64,000 bases of DNA from Drechmeria coniospora (Eukaryota > Ascomycota > Sordariomycetes > Hypocreales > Ophiocordycipitaceae): positions 3,255,390 through 3,319,389 of the forward strand of contig NC_054391.1 in the NCBI RefSeq assembly GCF_001625195.1, written 5' to 3'. The notes beneath the pieces are model-generated. The model saw only the letters and a program-made list of their open reading frames with translations, was not told the origin of the DNA and did not search any database. Below, piece by piece: positions 44,105 through 52,289 of this stretch (position 1 is the first letter of the stretch; the number at the start of each line of letters is the position of its first letter). The position numbers were made by a program, and so were the translations under genes.

Positions 44105-44868
44105 TTACCTCGTTGGCCTCTTTCCCTCTCTGGCTCGGGCCGACTTACAGAGCTCGATGCAGGTGTCGGCGACGGACAAGACACCCTCGCGGACCTTGCC
44201 GACGCCTGACTCGACTCGAAACCGAAGCTGCATTACGCCTACAGCGGGTTCCTTTTTTGGGCTGCCGTCCATAAAACGGATGGCGGTTGAATTGCCTACT
44301 ACCTGAAGAAAGCCCAACAGGTTGTTCGAGCTGCTCGCTTTAACTACTGCAATATTGCATCTACAAATACTTGGATAAATGCAACTGCGGACATAGGAGC
44401 CGTTTGCCTTTTTTAAGACATAGTAATAGAGCGATTGAATTCAACGGAAGGAAGGCCAAGTACGCAATAAGATGTCGTGAACGGCATACAGGTTATTGAA
44501 TATGCATTCTACCTGCAGCCTCTGTAACTGACACTCCGCTTGTGCAATGTCCTGTCCTCCATTTTTTCGCACGTAGTGTATAGTACACGACCGCAGATAA
44601 GACCACCATTATCTTTGTTGCATGATTTCTGCCAGTCGCACCACTCTTTCGACTCATAATTAAGACCCCAAGTCAACGGATTCCACCAAATGGTTTGTCG
44701 TTTGTTTGTTTCATACGGGTTATCACCGTTACAGTTTAGCTCTGTGTCGGTCGTAGTAGGGATAGTTGTGTCGGTTGTAGTAGGGATAGTTGTAGCGTTC
44801 AAATCGTGCGTGCTTGCTACTACCCCGAGGGCCAGCGGAATGATTGACAAAACTGTTGTTACCTTCAT
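44105..44868 (-). CDS. Small secreted six-cysteine protein, copy 1 (candidate effector)
   Basis: The ATG at 44868 opens a signal peptide (MKVTTVLSIIPLALGVVAS). The mature part has a Thr-rich linker (TTIPTTTDTTIPTTTDT), then a compact segment with ETNKRQTIWWNPLTWGL and EWCDWQKSCNKDNGG; six cysteines lie between the linker and ..SYRGC. Unspliced, the frame stops at 44509 (119 residues). A GTAGAA donor right after GGCTGCAG (44512) and a CCGCAG acceptor (44385) join in phase to a downstream frame, CIYPSICRCNIAVVKASSS..GFLQVVGNSTAIRF..REGVLSVADTCIELC, ending at 44105, for 211 residues. The same sites and phase occur in copy 2, which favours the two-exon model. A further GTAAGT at 44148 could add a third exon. 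No known domain recognised; extracellular function, perhaps in host interaction, is inference. Confidence 0.65.
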
Positions 44869-45629
44869 GGTAGAAAGATGGTATTGTAAGGTGGTTGGTA
44901 GTATTTGGAGCGAGGGAAGTCGGTGCTAGGAAGCTTACAATACAAAGTACTTGCAGTAAGTCTTACAGCAAGTGCAAGTACTCAGGTAATCAGAGATCGT
45001 AGTTTATATACTGTACTTACTTGCACTGGTACATGCAGGTGTAGTTGTACTTGTACAAGTAAGTACTACCTGTAATGATGATAATACTTGGATGTTAACG
45101 ATTTGGCGATGGAAACTGTTGTACGGAGTCATAATTAACCCAAGTATTGCAAGAAAGTGCTTCATTGCATAAGGGTACGGATACATCATATGTTCATATA
45201 TACAACTATAGCGCATTACTTACCTGCTTACGTATTAGTCCCGTAATGGTAATCAGAGAAATTAATAATCATTCATAGTTTCTCTGTCCTCCGCACATGT
45301 AATGTACTTACAGTAGCAGTACTGTGCACTCCGCACATGCACAGGGTTTTCGTGGTAGGATTCACCCCACCAACCTTACTTATCTTTAAGTGCATGGCGG
45401 GGACTTTGTACTCGTAATACGGAGTGCATATACAGTACATATAAGTACGGACTCCGTATTTACAGCATTATTAATTGTGCTGTACTCTACGGAGAGCTCT
45501 TGTCTAAGTGATTACGTACGTCATTATCGGTTACGTACTTGCATGTACGTACTAGTAGGTACTAAATAGTAGGGAAGCGTTGCAAAAATTCGTACAAGTG
45601 GAGAAATAAGTTCGTTCATAATACAAAGC

Positions 45630-45855
45630 TGATGCAACAGAGGGAAAAAGGGGGCCGCCCTGACTAGGGCTACAACGAATCAAGGATCGTGAGATGGGTC
45701 AGAATCAATCTATTGGTGTTCTTCTTGATGATGTTGTTGCCAACCACAAGGTGTCCTCTGGGCCTGCTTAAATAGGCGCAGATGTGGACACCGCTACGTA
45801 ACTAACTACCCGGACTTTAACCCCGTTACAGGCCTGTTGACGCGTCGGCGCGACA
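45630..45855 (-). mobile_element. Solo LTR (226 bp) with 5-bp target-site duplication
   Basis: On the minus strand it begins TGTCGCGCCGACGCG and ends CTCTGTTGCATCA, the TG..CA termini of an LTR. It is flanked by the direct repeat AAAGC at 45625-45629 and 45856-45860. A TATTTAAG box lies at 45774-45767 on the same strand. The matching place in the sister unit (around 48009-48014) has GAAGC once and no insert, which shows the pre-insertion state. No internal element sequence is adjacent, so it is a solo LTR left by recombination. Confidence 0.85.
45767..45774 (-). promoter_or_regulatory. TATA-like box of the solo LTR
   Basis: TATTTAAG, roughly 80 bases from the LTR 5' end on the minus strand; the expected position for LTR-driven transcription. 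Confidence 0.45.
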
Positions 45856-45896
45856 AAAGCATTATAATAAATACTCGTTCGAAGGGAGTCTTGGTA

Positions 45897-46116
45897 TTAT
45901 TTGGCATAGAAGTGTCTTTTGTACGGAGTACGGCTACCAGTACTACTGTATGCAACAAACGTTCCGTCATTTTTCACTAGCAGTACGTACGCAGTGGTCG
46001 CACCACGGCGCAGCAGCCAGCCTTGCGACATAGTCATGTGGTGCGAATATTCCAAGTACGGAGTCGTCAGGCACAACATGTGGGCAGTTTAGGAGGTAGA
46101 GTACTCCGTAAGGAGG
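45897..46116 (-). other. Conserved open block of the tandem unit
   Basis: Two overlapping minus frames are open here and again at about 48250-48080. One reads ..TTPYLEYSH..SQGWLLRR.ATTAYV..VKNDGTF.AY; the other reads ..CPHVVPDDSVLGIFAP..ARLAAAP.CD.CVRTA.E and ends at the same stop in both copies. Conservation suggests a terminal exon or separate small gene, but I cannot decide which frame is real. Confidence 0.35.
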
Positions 46117-46259
46117 TCTGGGTGCTGGCGGCTATTGTGTTGCCGATTACTTACAGCACGAAGCACGGAGCACACAGTACACCCTACTGCAACTACAATC
46201 AGTACCTCGGCTAGTCAGCTGCACCCAGCTGCACCCAGACCTCCTTACTCTACCTCCTA
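46090..46259. repeat. Inverted repeat at the unit boundary
   Basis: TAGGAGGTAGAGTA..AGGAGGTCTGGGTG at 46090-46124 is mirrored by CACCCAGACCTCCTTACTCTACCTCCTA in parts at 46232-46259. The left arm carries a 7-bp CTCCGTA insert that the right arm lacks. The arms flank the junction between units 1 and 2. Confidence 0.75.
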
Positions 46260-46542
46260 TGCTTACCCTACCAAGTACAAGTTGTATTCTGACTATCAGT
46301 CGGATTCGGTAGAGTCAAGGGCGGAGTTCGAACTACATAATAGTGAGCCTGCAAGAACAGCGGCTCCCGTTTATAACCTCATTGGCCTCTTTCTCTCTCT
46401 AGCTCAGGCCGACTTACAGTACAGAGCTCAATACAGGTATCGGCAACGGATAAGACACCCTCGCGGACCTTGCCGACGCCCGGCTCGACTCGAGGCCGAA
46501 GCTGCATTACGCCTATAGCGGGCTCCTTTTTTGGGCTGCCGC

Positions 46543-47113
46543 TTATAAAACGGATAGCGGTGGAATCGCCTTTTCACCTAAAGAAAGCCAATAGGTTGTT
46601 CGAGCTACTCGCTTAACAACTGCAATCTTGTATCTACAAATACTTGGATAAATGCAACTACGGATATAGGAGCCGTTTGCCTTTTCAAGACATAGTAATA
46701 GAGCGATTGAATTTAACGGAAGGAAGGCCAAGTACGCAGGAAGATATCGTACATAGCATATAGGTTATTGAATACGTATTCTACCTGCAACCTATGAAAC
46801 TAATCCTCCGCTTGTTCAATGCTATGTGTGGTGGTTTATGGCACCTAGCCTGTGCATACCTGCAGACGCGACCACCATTATCTTTGTTGCATGATTTCTG
46901 CCAGTCGCACCACTCGTCCGACTCAAATTTAAGACCCCAAGTCAACGGATTCCACCAAATGGTTTGTCGTTCGTTTGTTTCATAAGGGTTATTACCATTA
47001 CAGTTTAGCGTTGTGTCGGTTGTAGTAGGGATAGTTGTAGCGTTCAAATCATGCGTGCTTGCTACTACCCCAAGGGCCAGCGGAATAATTGACAAAACTG
47101 TTGTTGCCTTCAT
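46543..47113 (-). pseudogene. Small secreted six-cysteine protein, copy 2, exon 2 frameshifted
   Basis: Exon 1 (47113-46785) is intact and close to copy 1: MKATTVLSIIPLALGVVAS, NPYETNERQTIWWNPLTWGL and EWCDWQKSCNKDNGG, with one Thr-rich repeat fewer. The last 30 residues of exon 1 differ almost completely from copy 1 although all six cysteines stay in register. The intron sites (GTAGAA at 46784, CCGTAG ending 46658) are conserved, and the join gives ..GCSCIYPSICR. A one-base loss after GTTGTTAAG then shifts the frame and the reading stops at 46543, about 147 residues in all. It could still be expressed as a truncated protein; unspliced it would be 110 residues. Called pseudogene because the downstream copy 1 sequence (VREGVLSVADTCIELC) is still present out of frame to about 46405. 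Confidence 0.55.
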
Positions 47114-48275
47114 GGTAGAAAGATGGTATTGTAGGGTGGTTGGTAGTGCTTGGAGCGAGGGAAGTTGGTACTAGAAAGCTTACAATACAAAGTACTTACA
47201 GCAAGCACAAGTACTCAGGTAATTGGAGATGGTAGTTTATATACTTGCACCTGCATGTACTAGTGCAAGTAAGTAATACTAGAAACGATATTGATACTTG
47301 GATGTCAACGATTTGGTAATGGAAACTGTTGCAATAACTATCCCAAGTATGCAAAACAAGCGCTTCATTACATAAGTGGTAATTCATACCATATAAAAAC
47401 ATCCTAAAAGAGTTGTAGCGTTTCCTCTTGTGCTCCGTACGGATGCATCTAAATACATGTTCAATTATAGCACTTACTTACATGTTAGTCCCGTAAGCAA
47501 GGATGATCAGAGAAATTATGAAAATCATTCATAATTTCTCTGATTATCATAATTTCTGTCCCCCGTACATGTACAGTACCAGTACTGTGCACTCTGTACT
47601 GTACATGTACTTATGGCTAGGCGCAAGGATAAAGCTCGGCTGGATAGGAAGGTGGAGTAGCCCTAGAAGGGGGCGCGCCCCAAACGGCAGGGCTGCCACA
47701 ACAGGATCGGGATCGTGAAAGCTTGAGGGAGTCAAGCTTTAGTCTTGAATACCACTTGGTTCCTGGAACAAGGCGTACCTGCTTACCTGACTGTCTTCGA
47801 ACGGACCCGTCCATTACAGTACATGCACAGGATTGTTCGTGGTGGAATTCACCCCACCAACCTCATAATTGTGCTGTACGGAGAGCACTTACCTAAGTGC
47901 TTACGTACGTGATTGTGTTGGTTACGGACATGTACCAGCAGGTGCTAGATATTAGTAGGGAAGCGTTGCAGAAACTCGTACGAGCAGAGAAATGAGTTCG
48001 TTCGTGATACGAAGCATCATGATGAATACTCGTTCGAAGGGAGTCTTGGTATAAGTAGTTTGGCATAGAATAAGTACTTGTGCCTTTGGTGTATTACGGA
48101 GTACGCCTACCAGTGATATGCAATAAACGTCCCATCATTCTTCACCGGCGGTACGTACGCAGTAGTCGCACTGCGGCGCAGCAGCCAGCCTTGCGAAATG
48201 GTTCTGTGCGAATATTCCAAGTATGGAGTCGTCAGGCACAACATATGGGCAGTATAGGAGGTAGAGTAAGGAGGT
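47114..48275. other. Spacer of the tandem array
   Basis: Promoter side of copy 2. It keeps the unit's landmarks without the LTR insertion, and has a GATCAGAGAAATTATG/CATAATTTCTCTGATTATC inverted repeat near 47505-47550 that could form a hairpin. Confidence 0.55.
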
Positions 48276-48622
48276 CTAGGTGCTGGCGGCTATCATGTTG
48301 CCGACTAAAGGACGGAGCACACAGTACACGTCCTGTACTGTAAGTACTGTCTTCACTTTACGCTGAAGCTGCAGCGCGCCAACAGTAGGCACTCTTTTGC
48401 TGCTCTTGTAACGGATGGCGGCGGAATCGTCAACTACCTGAAGGAAGTCTGAAGGGGTTGCTGGAGCTGCTCGCTTTGTCCGCAACAGTGCCGCATCTGC
48501 AACCAAAATAATCTCCACCGCATTCGCTCTGCCACTTCTCGGACTGATGCGCGGAGGCTATGTTTGCAGTCGCCAATCTCGTGCTGGACCAGCGGAATGA
48601 TTGACAATACCGTTGCCCTCAT
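48276..48622 (-). pseudogene. Small secreted protein, copy 3, decayed
   Basis: Starts MRATVLSIIPLVQHE, matching the signal peptide of copies 1 and 2 for about 11 residues. It then lacks the Thr-rich linker and WWNP block, and picks up EKWQSECGGDYFGCRCG and KASSSSNPF in one frame and SDFLQVVDDSAAIRY with ..VGALQLQRKVK in another. The second frame corresponds to GFLQVVGNSTAIRF and VGVMQLRFRVE of copy 1. An internal deletion and a one-base shift separate them, so this is a relic. Confidence 0.7.
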
Positions 48623-49513
48623 GGTAGATGGATAGTGTTGCAGGGTGTTTGGTAGTGAAGCGACAAAAGTTGGCGCAAGAAATAGTGCTTTGTTGCAGCA
48701 AACCAGCCACAAAAAATGGGCGCCACACCACAGTCAATGTAATGTGGACTTGGTAGGTGCTATATTATGCAACATACTTCGAGTGCTGTACCGGCAAGTT
48801 TCTCGCAGATTGTACTCTACAACATTACGTAGTTGGAGTGTGTATGAATATGAAGTGATAATACGGCGTGTGTGACATGTACGGAGTACAGCAGGAGTAT
48901 TGAACTGAATATCCAAATTTTAGTAAAGTCCTGTGCAGAGCATGTGCAAGTAATTGCTGCTTATACTGTAAGTCCAGCATGTCCAATGTCCAGCAAGGAC
49001 GGAAGTGGAAGTGTGGTGTATTGCAATATACAGTACTCCGTGCAGTGCAAGCACCGGACTCGGCAATGGTATGGAGAACAGCCATTAGTTAGTACTACTA
49101 ACAATTGACATCTGTTCAATTGTTGAATTATGTTGAGCGACAGTATATGTTGAAGTGTATGTATCTGTCAAATCTAGCTTCCTTGTGCGAATCGGTATAC
49201 TTATTATCTGGCGTGGCTGTCTACACGTTATACCTAGACAGTCATTGCGACAAGACACGCCTTTGCATTTACCAGCCTCCTGCATTTCAACAGACTCATT
49301 TGGTGAGAATGTATCTCGTATCAAACACTACGCAATGTCTTGTGTTATTTTCGTACACTCATTGTGTTTACATTACACCTTACTGACTAGAACGAAGGTG
49401 CTTCTCATGATCGCCACCCTAACAGTCTGTCGGCACCTTTTCATCCGGTTACGAGGCTGTCACGGAATAGGGCACGTACGCGTAGGTACTAGGTACCTAG
49501 TACTCAAATACTA

Positions 49514-49570
49514 GTGCACCTACAGTACACCTACAGTACACCTACAGTACGCCTACAGTACACCTACAGC
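49514..49570. repeat. CACCTACAGTA short tandem repeat, 5 copies
   Basis: Eleven-base unit with single-base variants (CGCCTACAGTA, CACCTACAGCA). Confidence 0.85.
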
Positions 49571-49930
49571 ACGTGCATTGCCTGTACTGTCCGTGTTGTC
49601 GTACAATGCACCACATGCAAGTACTGTAACTTCTGCCGTAGCGAAAAGGTATTTTTAGTACTGAACACACAAGTACAGTAAGCAAGTACCAAGTTGTACT
49701 TCCATGTACAAATCGTAGAGTACTTTTAGCCGCCTGTTGGGTGCGACAAGTACATGTACGAATGAGTAGAACTTGTCATCGCTCGTACCTTTTGACTCGG
49801 CCAGCGCTGCGCTCGTCCCGATTCGGCCTCGATCTCGCTTCCTGACCCGCCCGGCCAGTTCTTGGTCAAATTCAGCACCATCCTCGAGCCTCACCACCAC
49901 CCACTGGCTTTGCCCGCCAACCTCATCGCT

Positions 49931-50023
49931 CCCTCGCTCCTCATCCATCTGCATGCTCGCCCCCTCGCTCCTCATCCATCTGCATGCTCGCCCCCTCGCT
50001 CCTCTTCCATCTGCATGCTCGCT
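49931..50023. repeat. 31-bp tandem repeat, 3 copies, in a gene leader
   Basis: Units at 49931, 49962 and 49993, each starting CCCTCGCTCCTC and containing CATCTGCATGCTCGC. Only the third differs clearly. It lies 37 bases before the start codon of the next gene. Each unit carries one ATG, so the transcript leader may contain upstream start codons. Confidence 0.85.
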
Positions 50024-50059
50024 GCCGGCCGTCTCCGCTGCAGCCTCCCGTCGAGCGCC

Positions 50060-51867
50060 ATGGCTTCGGCATACAGCGCGTACCATGGCGCCGCCAGCGG
50101 CTCCCACTTCACCGTCACCGCCCTGGGCCGCTGGTCGAGCATCAACAAACCTCTTCCCCGTGAGCCTTCTCGGCGGGATCCCCCCCCCCTCCTTGGCGCC
50201 CTCTTGCTGATCGGGCGGGCAGCGGTGGAGAAGATCAAGACGTTGCACGTCTACGACTTTGACAATACCCGTACGCCTGCCAGGTGCCCTCTTGCCTTCC
50301 CGACGTTGACCAGCTTCGCTCAGTCTTCAAAACCCCGATGCCCAACCCCGCCGTCTGGGCCGGCCCGACGATCGGCATGCTGGCGAGTCCCGACGCCATC
50401 GCTAGCGGCGGATGGTGGCACGACAGTCGGATACTCGCCGCCACCGGCCGGGGCCTCGACGAGGAGGAGCCCCGCGGCTGGGAAGGCTGGTGGAACGACA
50501 CCGTCCTGGAGCTCGTCAAGCTCAGCCTGAAGCAGCCCGACGCTCTCTGCGTCCTCCTGACCGGCCGTTCGGAGCACTCCTTTGCCGACCTCGTCAAGCG
50601 GATGGTGGCCAGCCAGAAGCTCGACTTCCACATCATCAGCCTCAAGCCCAAGGTCAGCCCGACGAACCAAAAGTTCGGCAGCACCATGCACTTCAAGCAG
50701 CTTTTCCTCAACGCCCTCGTCGAGACCTACAAGCAGGCCTCCTCCATCAAGGTGTACGAGGATCGGCCGAAGCACACGAGGGGCTTCCGCGACTTCTTCG
50801 CCGAGTACAACCGACGCCAGGTCTTCTCGCCCACCCGCGGCCAGATATCGGCCGAGGTCGTTCAGGTCGCCGACAAGTCGACAACCCTGGACCCCGTCGT
50901 CGAGGTGGCCGAGGTGCAAAACATGCTCAACCTGCACAACCGCGAGCTGGAGAAGCCCGAGTCCGACGGGCGACACAAGCGCCTGCGCATCAAGAAGACC
51001 GTCTTCTTCACGAGCTACGTCATCAATCCCGACGACGGCCGCAAGATGCGCCAGCTGGTCGACATCCCCGCCGACATCCCCCATCAGCATCTCAAGCACC
51101 ACGCCAACAGCATCCTCATCTGTCCCCGGCCTTGCCCGGAGGGCATCCTCGCCAAGGTGGGCGGCATGGGCAGCAAGCTGCTCTGGGAAGTCACCGGCAC
51201 CGCCTGCCTCGACAACAGCATATGGGCGGTCCGCGTGCGTCCCGTGCCCTCGACGGCCGCGTACCACACCGACAACCCTATCCCGCTCGTCGTCTTGGCC
51301 CTCCGCAAGGGCGCCAAGCCGATAGACGCCGGCAAGATCACCCGGTGGGACCCCGTGCCGCCGGGAAACTCCTTTGTCTTCGAAACCACGGTGGGCGAAA
51401 GGGTGCTCTTGCGAGTGGAGAAAGACGATCCGCAAGAGGGCGAGTACGAAAGCTTGTTCGCCAACAGGTCGACGAAGCGAAAGCATGCCGGGGACGACGA
51501 TTGGGCACCCCGGAATGCACACGGTCCCCACGGAGGCCGCAACGAGTCGAGGGGCTACCACACTGGTCGAGGGGGGCGTGGCAGGGGGGTCTCCCATCGC
51601 GGCCACCGCAACTACCCGAGGGGCGGCGGCAGGGGCGGCCGCGGTCGCGGCGGTTTCCAGGGCTACCGCTCCTTGGATGACGTGGACAGGAAGAACGATG
51701 CGGGCGCGTACAGCTCGTACGTAAACTACGACGATGCGTTCCCGCCCCTGAACGAAGCTCCGGCTCCGCCTCAAGCCCACGGCTCGTTCAACCAAGGTTC
51801 CGCCGACGGCAGGGCACCCGCACGGAATGCCGGCGGCAACAGTGCCGACCTCCAGACGTACTACTAG
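50060..51867 (+). CDS. HAD-family 'Swiss Army Knife' RNA-repair-like protein with RGG tail
   Basis: Three exons, 50060-50159, 50223-50270 and 50324-51867, for 563 residues. Splicing yields ALGRWSSINKPLPPVEKIK, then LHVYDFDNTLFKTPMPNP, where Asp45 and Asp47 form the DxD of a HAD phosphatase/kinase-type active site; the second intron cuts within this motif. Other conserved pieces are ALCVLLTGRSEHSF and IKVYEDRPKHTRGFRDFF. This is the HAD_SAK_1 architecture, predicted to act in RNA end repair; the biochemical function in fungi is untested as far as I know. The C-terminal 110 residues are RGG-rich (GRGGRGRG, PRGGGRGGRGRGG), as in RNA-binding proteins, and support an RNA role. The 5' leader carries a 31-bp tandem repeat. 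Both small introns are inferred from frame and family. Confidence 0.85.
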
Positions 51868-52289
51868 AGTTGCATTTCACCATTCGAAGCGTGTCTCCAT
51901 GGCGGCGAGGAGTTGGGGCGGGGCGGGGCGCTGGCGTCACTGGTTGAAGCCGCATGGTCGAATCCTGTGGTTTTTTGTTTCGAGTTTCAAGCTCACGCCA
52001 GATTTGTTGGTTGGCTGGCATGCAGACGAGACGTGCGCGTGTACGATTTGGGGACCACGGAGCTTGCGTCTCGGACCCTCCCGAGGCGTGCAAGGATGAA
52101 AAGGCGACGAGTTCGTTCCGAGTGTGGGCGGATCGTTTGTACAAACATGACAAGACACCGCGCAGAGGCACGTCTGGTGACCCTAGATGCAAGCGTGCCC
52201 TGATAGCCAAGGTTCTCGCAGCAGATCCCGTCTCGCATTGGTCAACTTTTCCGCCGCCTCCCCATCGCCCACATGCACTCGTTGCGCGG
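51868..52289. other. Convergent spacer, no gene seen
   Basis: 3' flanks of the RNA-repair-like and eIF2B epsilon genes. Nothing recognised. Confidence 0.6.

Larger units (their letters stand above)
44869..46542. other. Spacer of the tandem array
   Basis: Promoter side of copy 1, TACGGAGTA-rich DNA at 45290-45560, the solo LTR (45630-45855), a conserved open block (45897-46116) and the 3' side of copy 2. Confidence 0.6.
43927..48690. repeat. Tandem array of about 2.2-kb units carrying secreted-protein genes
   Basis: Unit 1 is about 43927-46199, unit 2 about 46200-48250 and a partial unit 3 about 48250-48690. Shared landmarks: CCTCGGCTAGTCAGC at 43932 and 46205; the gene starts at 44868, 47113 and 48622; AGTAGGGAAGCGTTGCA near 45571 and 47954; TACTCGTTCGAAGGGAGTC near 45870 and 48026; GGCGCAGCAGCCAGCCTTGCG near 46005 and 48174. 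Similarity extends through genes and spacers, so the whole segment was duplicated, not just the coding part. Divergence rises toward unit 3. Confidence 0.85.
48690..50059. other. Intergenic, repeat-rich, no gene seen
   Basis: Ends with the 31-bp repeat that lies in the leader of the next gene. Contains an 11-bp repeat at 49514-49570. Confidence 0.55.

Noticed and set aside
50320..51795. 491-codon frame antisense to the RNA-repair-like gene
   Set aside because: Same cause: shadow of a strongly biased sense frame.
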